NCBI GenBank assembly: GCA_006538405.1
Contig: BJKQ01000014.1
Span: 372,001-436,000, forward strand
DNA: 64,000 nt
Source: Hansfordia pulvinata
Lineage: Eukaryota > Ascomycota > Sordariomycetes > Xylariales
Direction: 5' to 3'
Below the pieces are notes generated by a model, which searched no databases, was not told where the DNA came from, and was given only the letters and a program-made list of their open reading frames with translations. A program made the position numbers and the translations under genes. Shown in pieces: positions 1 to 11,399 of this stretch; position 1 is the stretch's first letter, and each line of letters starts with the position of its first letter.

Positions 1-1533
1 CGACCGCCCACCCACCACCTTTCACGCCTGGACTGCCCACACCTGCGCACTGGCCTTTCCTCTTTCATCGCCCGGCCCCTAGCTTATTAGGTGCCCTCAG
101 CGCCCACCTTCAGTCCACACCCCCCCGGGCCCCAGAGCCACACCTGGACGAGAGGTCGGAAGCCCTGGCTGCAGCCTCTGCAGAGAGTCCTGAAGGCCAC
201 AGTGCTGGATGGCCTGGACAGAGGCGCCGCGGTACCTCTGACACAGGGAGGTACATTGGCCCGCCCCATGCGCCCGCCTGCCGGTCCCATTCTCTGCTCG
301 CCTGCGGGCTAGACCACCGTCCCAGCAGTGTCTGCAGTCGGATCTAGCCCGGTGCCAGCAGCCTTTCATCCTGGGCTGTCTTGCTCACTCACACACACAC
401 TCTCTCTTCCAGTCTTGCTGGCTGGCTCGCTCCGTCTCGCGTGCGCACTACCAGCACCACTGTAAGCCCGCCCCCCAAGTCGACCTGGACTCGCCCCAGC
501 CTAGGATTCGCTCTCCGTCAGTCAGTCAGTCTGGCGCGGTCCTCCTCTCGCTCGCTCGCACGTTCTCTTACTCCATCCTCTCACCCTCTGTTGGACTCTT
601 TCTCTCCCCGTCCTGTCCACCCTCCAACTCACGCCCCGAAGCCGAGTCGCCTTTGGCCCCGACCCTGGCCCGACCAATTCAGCTGCCGCCTTCTCTTCAA
701 CCCTCCTACCCACGCACGCCTCCTCGACTCGCCTCTCACTCCTCCTCATCCACGTCTGCCAGGCCCGCCCTGCCCTTCTTCCGTCAAACTCGGCACCTTG
801 CGCCCTCGCCTGCCTCCTCTTCCACTCGACCACTCACCCCCTCACTCTTCTCTCCCATCTCCTCCCACCCTCTCGCACCTCTCCGGCACGCCTCACTGCC
901 TCGAGAACCTTCTCCTTCCACCCACTGTGTCGCCGCTGCTCGACTTTGTCTCCGACCATCTCTTCCGCCCCCCTCTGCTCCTCAAGCGGCACTGCATCGC
1001 CCGATCCTCGCGTCGCCGGCCTCTACTCACCTTCGACACTTCCACTTGGCTGAGATTCATCCGTCCCTGGAGCGTCTCTTCTCTTGTCAGCTCGGCGCTA
1101 CACATCGCAAGACGTCTTCTTCACAGGGAGACGGTCGAGACGGTGCTCTCACGCGATACGAACACCGACCACATCCTTTGATCATCATCAGCCATCTCCT
1201 CCAGCCGACGTGTCTCTTTTGTTCGCTGCCCCCCCCGTGTGAGCCTTTGGCGCACCTCGGGTCGAGTCTCGGGCGCCTCGAGTTCACCCATCCCGACTCC
1301 ACACAACAAAGCACGCCACTCGCGAGATAAACGAACAAAACGACCGGACTGGCAGCGTCGACGCTACGGCCACAGCAACGTATGGTTCTCGCATCCATTC
1401 CCGTGCTTGCATACAATCTGGATCATTCATCGCGTCGAACTGGGTTTCGTCGCCATGCTATCCAAACCACACAGATAAACAACCCGTCCCGTGCCTCTCA
1501 TCACTCATACACCTGTGAGGTGCACGTTATATT
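1..1533 (+). other. Upstream/leader region of the Set3-like gene
   Basis: No gene is supported here. The stretch from about 380 to 1330 is extremely pyrimidine-rich on the + strand (runs of CTC, TCTC and CCTCC), as is common in promoters and 5' leaders of highly transcribed fungal genes. That composition opens long frames (381-1181 and 653-1330) whose predicted proteins are only Ser/Pro/Arg/Leu-rich and show no domain. The transcription start of the downstream gene probably lies inside this tract. Short upstream ATGs precede 1534, so uORF control is possible but not shown. Confidence 0.5.
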
Positions 1534-4322
1534 ATGACAGACAAGCTCCCGCTGCTCGCCACGCACATAGTACCTCTGAATCAGACGGCCGCCTTCAGTC
1601 CGAAACCCACATCTGCCCTGTTGCATCATGTGTCAAGTAAAGACGAGGCGGTTGAGGAGGAGCCCTACACCATCAAGTGTATCTGCACCTTTTCTGATGA
1701 CGATGGGAACACTATCTACTGCGAAACGTGCGACACCTGGCAGCACATCGAGTGCTTCTACCCCCACAACACCCAAGACGCATACCGCGAGGACTTTGCC
1801 CACTCCTGCGCCGACTGCAACCCCCGGCCTCTCGACCGCCAACGCGCATTCGAGCGCCAAAGCCAGCGACAGAACAACGCCAAGGTATCCGGCGCCCCTG
1901 ACAAGAGTAAAAAGCGACCACCCTCCAAGAGTCACAAGAAGAAGGCCAAGCCTGCCGACGCGCAAGTGAATGGCGTCAACGGCATCGATTCCATTGCGAA
2001 GCAGAACGCCGATCACCCCACAGCCCCTTCCCATAAGAAATCGAAGAGCACCCATCGCGCCAGCCAGTCGATAAGCCAACCGCAGAATCTGAAGCGCAGT
2101 CCCTCCATCTCTCAGAAGAACGGGAACCCCCTCGGCCATCCTCCCAGTCCAGCCACCACTCCCCCGATGGGCACCCTGAGTCCGAAGTCCACAACTACTC
2201 GAGCGGATTCATCAGTCTCTACAAAGATGAGAACGACATTTCGTCCGTGGAGAGCAACTCATTCGTCGGGCTGGAAATACCCAACTACCTCTCCATGTGG
2301 CTTCGGGACAATGGAAAATTAAAACAGGAGACTGGTTGGGAGTTCGACGACATCTTTCAGACCCTGCCCACAAATATCGACTCCATCAAACACCCGCCTC
2401 TAGTCAAGCACAAGGAAATCCACCTCGAAGACAAATCTTTGCCAATTTGGTACCTGGTCATGGGAGACACTGGAGTCGATAAGGACGCTCCCATCGTCGA
2501 GCTGAATGGCCAGATCGGCATACAGAAAGACTACTGTGCCGACCCGACTAGCCGTTGGCCGGAATTGAGTTCGCCTCTACCATTCGTCTTCTTCCACCCC
2601 ATGCTTCCCATCTACATCGATACGAGGAAAGAGGGATCGAATGCGAGATATGTGCGTCGAAGCTGCAAGCCGAACGCCGTTCTCGACACCTACCTTTCCG
2701 GCGGCTCTGAATATCACTTCTGGCTCGTCAGCGACCGCCGCATTGACGCGGGTGAGCAAATCACGATACCCTGGGATTTCAAGTTGCCCAAGGAGCAGAA
2801 GGACCGCATGCTGCAACTACTTGGCCTCGGCGAAGACGAACCCAAGTCGCAGCCTGAATACGACCCGAAAGATTACGGGGAGTACGCTAGTATTGCCTCA
2901 TGGATATGGACGGTGCTCTCTGAATGCGGCGGCTGCGCTTGCGACCTTGGCCCCGAGTGCGCCTTCATGCGTTTCCACCGCACATACATCAGCCCCAACC
3001 TGCCGAAGCAGAACCCGGCAAAGAAGAAATCCAAGAAGGCGAAGAGCAACACCAACGCCAACACCAACGGTAACAGCAATGTGTCGCCCACCAGCACGGG
3101 ACCAGCTACCAACAGCCGCGCCGCTAGCGAGGGTAACGGCGAAGATGGTCCTGACAATGATTCCGGCTCTGCGCGGAGTAAGCCTCCGAGCCGCGACATG
3201 ACGCCAGCGGCACGCCAAGGTTCTTTTGAAACCCTCGGCGTATTGACTGAGCTCACAGATCGGGAGAAGCGCAAGGTCCAGATGGTTGAGGATTCATTTC
3301 GGCGCATGGAACAACAGCAGCCGCCCAGAAAGAAGAAGCGCACATCCGATGGGAACAGCAGCGCGGGAGCGAGTTCCAAGCAGCAAAAGTCTCGAGGCTC
3401 CACCGCCCAAGCGAACGGTGTCGCTCCCGAGCGGCGTTATGTCGATGCGGGCACCTCGAGGAGAAGCGTGTCCGGCTCGCCTGCAGTTGGCGCCTCCAAG
3501 ACGCCTGGCTCTGGGCAGGACTCGGACTCGAAGCAGCCTGCGCGCAAGGTGCGACCCGAGTACTGCGATGCTGCTGTGCAGACGGACCCAGTCGAGGGTG
3601 AATGGTTCAGTGAGCCGCAGCCCACGCCCAAGACCAAGCGCAGGGTTGTGTCACTGTCGAAGCGTCTGCTGGAGAGCCGCCATCGCCTCCGTGCCGACGA
3701 GGAGGGGCGCCGGAGGACCATTACCGGGTCCCCCGTGTCTGTCACATCGGCGTTGGACAAGATGGGCCTGGAGTCGCCGACGCATCAGAAGTCACCAAAC
3801 ATCGTGTCGCCTATCGAGACGAAACCATCAGTCCCCGCTGTCGAAACCGCGGCCGATGTGAAGATGACCGATGCACCGACACCGTCTCCGACCGAATCGA
3901 AAGACACAGCAGCGAGCGCCACTCCGACCGACACAACAAAGGGACCCGCGAAGAATCGATCGCCCGAGCTCCGCGTCGAGATGCCGCCGCCACCAATCTA
4001 CACTGGCTCCGAACCAGTTGTCTCGAGTGCGACCACCCCGCTGTCCGCGTCTTCGGCCAATCTGCCCTCGCCTCTGTCGGCCAACGGTCTTCCCAGTCCC
4101 TTCGCGCCACCCTCTGTCAACGGCGTTGGTGCACACCCCAGCCCCGTCAAGAAGAAGCTCAGTCTCAGCGATTACACCAAGAGCCGCATGAACAAGGTTG
4201 CTGGGACGAAACCTCCCACGAATCTCAAGCCACCTCACGCCATATCGGAGGAGGCCAAGTCACCAACAGCGGACGCGCCCATGCTCGACTCTCCGATCGC
4301 TGAGAAGGGCATGGAGTCTTGA
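1534..4322 (+). CDS. SET3: Set3-like PHD finger/SET domain chromatin protein (apparent 1-base frameshift)
   Basis: Probable scaffold of a Set3-type histone deacetylase complex in the nucleus. About 929 aa once one base is allowed for. A PHD finger lies at residues 49-95 with ligands C49, C51, C63, C66, H71, C74, C92 and C95. Lys/Ser-rich linkers follow, then a SET domain at about 310-416 containing RRSCKPN in place of the canonical NHSCxPN, as in Set3-family proteins that bind chromatin rather than methylate. The C-terminal half is low-complexity. The PHD half reads in one frame and the SET half in another. The frames join smoothly if the C run at 2161-2165 had six C instead of five (..ATTPP then DGHPESE..). 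No intron of suitable phase and length is visible there, so I treat it as one gene with a base missing. The first in-frame ATG before the PHD finger is taken as the start. Family assignment is firm; orthology to Set3 rather than Set4 is inferred. Confidence 0.88.
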
Positions 4323-5629
4323 GGCTGCTCGTCCACCCTTCATTTTCAACACTGAGTATTTTTCATTGTAATATATAAAAGGTGGATTGGATGTGGTGGC
4401 GCCAGGCACCAAAGTCCGCGTCTGACAGACGGCCATTTCTTCACGTTATCGACGTATCGCGTCTCGGATTATCTTGTTCGGTGTCACGGAGGGATCGGGT
4501 TCGGATGCAACGATTTGCATGGGGGACAATGATTTCTGCGTTTGGCGTTGAGGGAATAAATGGGAAAGGTGTACAGGCATGTCAAATGGACCGACCACTC
4601 GGATCGCGGGCTTTTCCGGAAGCCCTTCGTCCACCCGCTCACAGGCAAGCCTGAGACGGGTGGGGATTTCAGCCAACAAAACCAGCAAGTGGTGTTGACT
4701 GCCGAGAAGGGAGGATTTGACTACATCGGTGCATGTATTATTATTGAGGAGGGCGCCGACAAGCCATGATACCCACAGGCCTGCCGGGCGCATTTCGTCG
4801 CATACTGGCACCCGTATGCATTACCCGTGTGCACTAGCTTCAGGAGCGTTCAGCCTGCGCATGCAGGTTCGCACTCTTGAGGCGTAGCTATCGGATGAAA
4901 GAGTAAAAAATAATTCAGCTCTCACCATGGGCTTCTTGTCAGCCGTGTACTTGTGGATATTGTTGGGTTGCAATTTTGCGTCTGGTCTCTTTTCTGAGTC
5001 GGACTGACTCTGAGGCCTCACATTTGACACCACCAACGTACAACTTAGGACAAGCTGGTGCCGTAAGCATTTGGGTTGACCACACGCAAATTCGTACACG
5101 CGGCTGATGTGGAGGGGCGGACAGGTCAAGATGGGATCGCTGTTGCTGTGCGAGTCCCTCTGTGGCACTGACACGGTCTGACGTGTGGTGGCTCTTGACG
5201 ACGCTCACGACGGTGGTTCTGGAGTCCACAACAGCCTGACCTTGCGTTCGAACGTTGGCATTGGGTCAGTCTACCTAACCCTGGCTCTCTGTCCCTCTGC
5301 GAGACGGGCCGAAATGCCGCCTTATTCCCTTGTTCCCCTTGGTCCCGCTCGATGTCTCCCTGTTCCGTGGTCCACGGGCAATTCCATCTTGTACCTCAAG
5401 GATTGCCCTCTGGGTCGCCTTTCCGCAGACCCCTCTCCCACAATCGCAGTACCACGAGTAAAGAGAGAGGGCTATGACCAGTTCCCTCTCTCTTTTTTCT
5501 CTCCCCTTCTCTTCTCTTCCTCAAACCCCGTCTTGTCCCGTCTCCTTGCTCATTCCTGAGCAAGTAAAAACCCGGCGCAAACCCCACACACTCACTCACG
5601 CAAGACGAAGAACCCGTGCCAATCCACCT
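4323..5629. other. Tail-to-tail intergenic region
   Basis: Lies between two convergent genes and should carry both 3' UTRs. An AT-rich element at about 4370-4380 (AATATATAAAA) follows the Set3-like stop and could be a 3'-end signal. A CT-rich run at 5485-5520 precedes the end of the minus-strand gene. Short frames here show no domain or codon bias that I would trust. Confidence 0.5.
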
Positions 5630-8600
5630 TTATTTGACCTCGGTGAACAGGTCGATCTCCTCACCAGGGAAGCCCTCCCCGGAGGCCCTGACCGCTAGGG
5701 CGCGGTCGAGGTGGGCGCGCAGTTCGGCGCCGACGCGGCCGCCACCGGCCGAGGAGGCGAGGCGGGCGCGGTAGGCGACCCAGATGCCCGGGGCGCGCAG
5801 CAGGCGAGCAAGGCGCCGAAGGCGGACAGGGGCCAGGGGCCGCGGGCGCCGAAGGGGTCGAGGCGGGCGTACGCGGCGTAGGTGGCGGCGGCGTCGTCGA
5901 CGAGGCGCTCGTGGAGGCAGGCGCGCAGGAGGGGGTTGGCCAGCGGCGGCGACGCGCACGACGATGATGATGAGGACGAGGATGAGGACCAGTAGCGGTA
6001 GAAGGAGAGGTAGGAGGCCATCTGGCGCTCCACCGAGAGCATGACCTCCTCGGGCATGCCGAGGACCCAGGCGCAGTCGAGGGCGGCGGGGAAGTCCGGG
6101 CCCGAGTGCTCCGCGAAGGACATGTGCTTGTGCGCTTCGCTCGGGGCGTAGAGGCCCGCCAGGATGACCCTGGCTGCGCCCAGGGTGAGGCCTGGGAGGG
6201 TCGAGTGGTTGTCGGCCGTCGTGGTGGTGGTGGTGGCCGTCGTGGAGGCGGCGTCGTTCAAGCGGTGGAAGAACGACGACGACGACGGCGACAACGACAA
6301 TGGCGGCGACGAGTCGTCGTCGTCGTCGTCGTCGTCGGGGCCGGCAGAGAGAGGAGAGTGAGGAGTAGGAGGAGGAGGAGGAGCTGCCGACTCCTCGACG
6401 CCGTCCTCGGAGGCGACCTCTGAGTCGGCCTCGTGCTCCCGGGTGGGGGAGACGAGGAGGGGCAGCCGCCTGCCGGCGAAGAGGATCATCACGTCGTGGA
6501 CGTAGACGGTGACGCCCTCGACGATCAGCTTGTAGAGGCTCCTGGTGGCTCGGGAGAAGAAAGAGAAGAGGACGGTGGTCAGCAAGGCTGGTGTGTTTTG
6601 ACGGGGAGCGGAGAGGAGTAAGTTAGAGAGAGAGGGGATGAACTCACTCGACCAGGTACTGGTCGGCCTCCAGCGGGGCGTTGTAGCCCGGGAACAGGGC
6701 CGGGTTGGCGGCCTTGAACTGGGCGACGAGGGCCTCGCCCTTGGCGTAGCGCAGCTGCTGGACCTGGAGGCGCTGCGCGTCGGACCAGGCGGCCTCCTCG
6801 TCGTCGCTGTCGTAGCCGCCGCTACCGATGCCGCTGTTGTTGTCGCCATCGTCGTTGTTGTCGTGGTCGTGGTCGTCGGCTTCGTCGCCGTCGTCGCCCC
6901 CGTCGCTGCTGTCGCTGTCCCGGATTGACTCCGGGACGAGGCGAGAGAAAAAGTCTCCAGCCACTTCGTAGGCCTCGATGGTGACTGAGTCACCATCGCC
7001 GTCGGAGGCCGGGGCGACAGCAGCTCGGGCGAGCTCGTCGACGCCGCCGTCGTCGTCATCCTGTAGGTGGGCGCGAGTGCCCCAGGTGTCAGATTGTGTT
7101 CACCGAGACGCGGGAATGAGAGAAGAAGAACGAAAAGAAGGGGGTTAAGAGAACTTACACTACCACCACCACCGTGGGGGCTGGTTGCTTCTCCAGCCTG
7201 AGCGCTTGCGCTCAGCGAGTCGTGTTCGTCGTCGTCGTCGCCTGGAAAGATGGGCGAGGAAGACAAGACGCGTTAGCAAAGACTGAACTCACTGAACGGA
7301 CGGAAGAACGAAAAGTCGGAGACAGTGGGAATCAGGAAAAGAGAGAGAGAGCGCGGTGATGGGAAGACGAGGGAAGGGGAGGAGAAACAGGGCAGAAGTC
7401 AAATACCGAATCGACGACTCGCGCTCGCGAGAAGCAACCCCCGCCAGATGGCGCGCGAGGGAGGGCGGAGAGGGGAGGGAAGACCGGGCTCATAACCGGA
7501 AAGTGAGGGTAACCGGGCTCATAAACGGTTGAGGAGAGAGAGGGAGGGAGGGAGAGGGAGAGGGAGAGACGCTGGTGAGAGGAAGCTGGCGTATTTATAC
7601 CTGTCACCCAGGCACTGACAGGGACAGCAGCAGCAGAAACAGCAGAAACAGCAGAAACAGCAGCAACAGCAATCAGCACTGCTGAGAGGTGTGCTGGTGC
7701 AGCCTGAGCTGGCTCAGTGAATGGTTGCGTGGCTGCCTGGAGAGAAGGGAAGGGAGGAGGGGCATTGAGGGGAGGAGGATATAGTGAATGCAGGCGTATG
7801 GGTTCTGTCTGGCTGTACCTGTATGGGGGAAGGCTGTCTGCTGGTTGGTGTGTCTTGGCTGAACAACAGCATGGCAACAGATGCAATCACAGGCAGCTCC
7901 AGGGCTGCTGCACTGGCCATGGCTGGAGACTGTGCAAAGTTGTTTGATGTGCAGCAGCAGCAGCAGCAGCAAAGGGAGAGGCTGTAGGAAGAGTGGGAGA
8001 TGCCTGTGATTGATGCTGGGAATTGGGGGCTACTTCTATTGAAGTTGTGTGACAGACTGCCATTGACACCAGACTTGACAGACTCCAGCAATTGTTGAAG
8101 CTTGGGACTCATGTCAATTGCATAGGTATGCAGTGCTGTAACTTGAGTTTATGCAACTTATGCAAGTGTGCATAACATGTGCATAAAGGACACCAATTTG
8201 ACAGACACCACATGCACCAGACACATGCACCAGTTGACTGGAACTGGACTGGCTCACTTGGACTGGAATGGGTGGGTGCTTGTTCATGTGCATATGCTGT
8301 GGTGTAAAGCAATCAAAGGAGCCTGATGTTCTTTCTTTCTTGATCTGAGATGGACAAGGATATGCCACCATGCAAGGCCCAACTTGGAACCCAGGGCTAT
8401 GCTCCATGGCAGAGTCTTGCAAAGCCCACCAGAGGACAAGACTCAACTTGGTAGTCAAGCCACAGTCCCATGGCATGGCAGAGAGATGGGAGAGGAGTGG
8501 CATGGGCCATTGGGCAACATGGCTGGTGTGTGGGTGAGGGATTGGACTCAAGTTTGCAGGCAGCTTGAAGCCACACTTGCGCAGGGCTCTGCTGTGCAGT

Positions 8601-9243
8601 GCTGTGCTGGGCAAACAGCACTGTGTACCTGCCTTTGCGAGGCCATGATGTCTTGTCTTGAGGGGGTGTTGTTTCTTGATTGTTTTTGAGAGTGTTGTTG
8701 GGTGGGTTGACTGACTTGGGTGCAGTCCTTGGGTGCAGTCCCCTTCCCCCTTTTTTTGGCACTAGCCTTGCTTACCCCACACCAACCCCAGAAACCCCTT
8801 TTCTGAGGTGCAGCCCTCTTGCCCAGTTCTGCCTTGCAGATTGGCGATGCCTTCAAAACTTCAACGACATCACACTCCCACCAATCCCAACCATCTTGGC
8901 CAGGATAGGGCTGGCCAATGCCCACCAAACCGAACAAAACAGCACAAAATCAGAAAAAAAAGGCCACAAATCCGCAAAATCCAACCACCACCACCAAAAA
9001 TGCCAGACTCAAACGCCCGCAATGGCTGCAGAGATCCGAATCATGGCTAGGTGGCAGACAAGAACTGTGGGAATATAAAAGAGAGGGGGGGGATGAATGA
9101 ACCGCATCGAATGAGAGGAAATGCAACTTACCGCGACCGGTGGTCACAGCCACGACCTCGCTGCCGCTGCTGGCCTCTTCGCCGCGTGGGGTCGCAGCCT
9201 CGGAGGCGACGATGTCGTCGTCGTTGTTGGTGTTGTTGTTCAT
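5630..9243 (-). CDS. Hypothetical protein, four exons, one putative long intron, apparent frameshift
   Basis: I do not recognise the family. Model on the minus strand: exons 9243-9132, 7241-7159, 7060-6648 and 6541-5630; about 506 aa. Three introns have clean GTAAGT or GTGAGT donors and CAG acceptors, and all phases agree. The N terminus is Asn/Asp/Glu-rich. The third exon holds YEVAGDFFSRLVPES and an acidic insert. The last exon begins ESLYKLIVEGVTVYVHD, then carries Asp, Ser and Thr runs, and ends GEEIDLFTEVK. Near 5803 the frame changes from ..LSAFGALLA to LLRAPGIWVAY.., which one missing C (minus strand) would explain; the exon lengths then sum to a multiple of three. The first intron would be 1890 bases (9131-7242), abnormally long for a fungus, so exon 1 may instead belong to another transcript. 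The second half of the protein looks conserved in character, but no function is claimed. Confidence 0.6.
7590..8843. other. CpG-depleted block inside the putative long intron
   Basis: Read line by line, CpG occurs at 7589, 7727, 7793, 8580, 8638, 8844 and 8864, and nowhere between 7795 and 8579. TpG and CpA are abundant (many TGCA, CATGG and TTGG words) and GC content stays near half. Flanking DNA on both sides is CpG-rich. Frames inside the block show no recognisable protein. CAG and AGCAGAAAC repeats sit at its left edge. Confidence 0.85.
7625..7670. repeat. Short tandem repeat (AGCAGAAAC units)
   Basis: Three consecutive 9-base units AGCAGAAAC at 7632-7658 are flanked by CAG repeats. They mark the left edge of the CpG-poor block in the putative intron. 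Confidence 0.8.
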
Positions 9244-11399
9244 GATGGAGATGTTGGAGTCGGACTTGTTGGCGATCGGTGACTCTGACAGACAGCTGAC
9301 AAGGTAGTGAGGGAGATGGTTGTTGGATGAGATAGATGAAGCCGTGTCTGGCTGAAGCGGCTGCTTGTGAGCGATGGGGTTCGTAACGAGAGAGTGTGCG
9401 TGTGAGTGGGTGCGTAAGACGGGAACGGATAGTGTGTATGGAAGAGGGAAAGGGAACAGAAACTTGTCTGGCGACCTGAGAAGCCCGGTGTCTGCGTGCG
9501 TATCTCTGTGTGTGTATGCCTCGAAGTCGACGAAAACTGCGTGCCACAAGACAGGCATCCAGAAACAGAACGACGCTCGAAGAAGAGGGGAAGGAGAAGG
9601 AGGAGGAAGGGGGAGGAGGTGACAGACTGGGGCTAAGAGATGTGGGCAGAAGACAAGCATACCTGGTGATGGAGAGTCTGGTGACGACGATGAGGCAAGA
9701 AAGGTGCCGAGTGAACGTGGTGGCTGAAGCCGGGGGTGAGATAATGAAGCTGCTGGGTGAACGTGAGGGCTAAAGCCGATGACGAGGCAAGAGAGATGCC
9801 GAGTGAACGTGAAGGCTGAGGCCGAAGATGAGGCAAGAGAGATGTTGAGTACAAGTGAGTGTTTCTCGCAATGCGAGTGTGGAATAAGAGAAGAGGCGAA
9901 GTGCTAGAATCCTCGAGGGATATGTCATGAGTCCTGTTCCCGAGAAGGAAAAAAGAAGAAAGACAAGGCAAGTCTGTAGGTGGCAGCAGGTCGGCCGAAA
10001 TACTCGCTCACTGTGCGCAATATTGTGCGCAGGACAGCAACGGGGACACGGGAACGTGCTCAGGCCCCTCCCCCCCTAGAGCTTGAGGGCATACTCAGTC
10101 CTGGCCGTTCTGGACCGACGGGTCCTCATTACTATAGTGACGCGCAGAGGCCCTACCTCTATCCTCAGCCCCCCTATCCGGCGGGCTCCTTACTCTCTCC
10201 CTAGCGATTGACTCGCTACCCGATGCTCTTGGCTTCCAGCTACCTTAGGTCCTTATATTACTCGCTCACGGTATGGACCTTGCTTGCGTGGCATGTCGTC
10301 GGCGCTCAAGTGCACGACGCTCCGCTCTCTACGCCGGGAGGTGGCCACGGCGCGCGTGATTCTCAGCCAGTCTCGGCCCTTGCTGTTGGCACTGGTGATG
10401 CCCGAAAGCAAGATAGGTCGGAGGTATTTCTGAAGCCTTCAGCAGATACAATACCGGAGAGGCGTTAGGCAGATGAGGGGATTCGTCGAGTATTCGCCCG
10501 GGCTTGCAATCCAATGCTACTCGTGATCGACCGGTACATAAGGCAGATAGACGTTTTACCCAGAGGCATCTAATCCGATGTCCACACTGGACACGGCCTT
10601 TGCGCAAGCCACGTACCTGTACCTGTGCCTGTACCGTGCTGGAAGCTGAAGCGATCGAGGCGATGCCCACCTTGAGGTAGCCGTGATACATGTATTATCT
10701 CCCAGTATCGACCTTCAGGTACCCGAGGCCTGCCTACATGTAAGAACTACACACGAAAGTGTGTACCTCTACCTTCATATACCGTGCCTGGTGTACGCCA
10801 GCCTTTCATCCATCAGGTACTTCCATTGTGATCCAAATGGAGACCCGATTCGGCGCTGCCAGTGCCGGCAGCCGGCTTCGAAAGGCACCACCACCTGGCA
10901 CCAGAGGTCGACGACGTCACAGGGGATACCCGGCCTGAGGTTCTTAGATCAACTCTCTGGTTGAGGTGCCTTTTCCATCACCAGTCATCCTCTGCATAGA
11001 CGCCCATCATTCATTCGCGCTCAACTCTTTGTCTGCCATGCTGGCCCTTCTACACAGCCCGCAATGCTCAAACCCTCGAGAGGCTGTGCTCCCAGTCTGG
11101 AAGCTGTGTATTTTGTCAATGTCTTCCAAGGAGACTCTCGAGGCTGTCCATGTCTCGGCCAGTGGGTTATCCGAGAGAGAGCCTTGCCACGCCCCATGGA
11201 TGGACGACCTCCATTCTGGCACATGGAGAGGAAAGTATTCGAATGTAAGGGCACACATCGTTCCACATACTGCTCTACCAGATGATGATATTGCACAGAC
11301 CTCTCCCGCGCCCGAGAAGCGTCCCCGAACCCACCAAGACCATGTATCTGCCTCGTTCCAGCGCGAGCAGCTTTACCTACATATGTTGCCTGCAAGGCT
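9244..11399. other. Upstream region of the minus gene; no gene seen
   Basis: The first several hundred bases should be promoter and 5' UTR of the minus-strand gene starting at 9243. At 9690-9850 there are near-repeats of the form CGATGAGGCAAGAGAGATGC and GAGTGAACGTG. From about 10000 to 11400 I see only short frames without domains. The part just before 11400 may hold the eroded 5' end of the DUF3176 pseudogene. Confidence 0.4.

Noticed and set aside
381..1330. Overlapping long + frames (266 and 225 codons) upstream of the Set3-like gene
   Set aside because: They arise from a pyrimidine-rich leader that lacks stop codons; the products are Ser/Pro/Arg/Leu-rich without domain or splice evidence.
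2060..2250. Intron joining the PHD and SET frames of the Set3-like gene
   Set aside because: GT..AG pairs in this interval give wrong lengths or remove conserved-looking sequence; a single missing C explains the join better.
7590..8843. Classical RIP as the cause of the CpG desert
   Set aside because: CpA is common and TpA is not dominant; RIP in Pezizomycotina mainly converts CpA to TpA and lowers GC, which is not seen.
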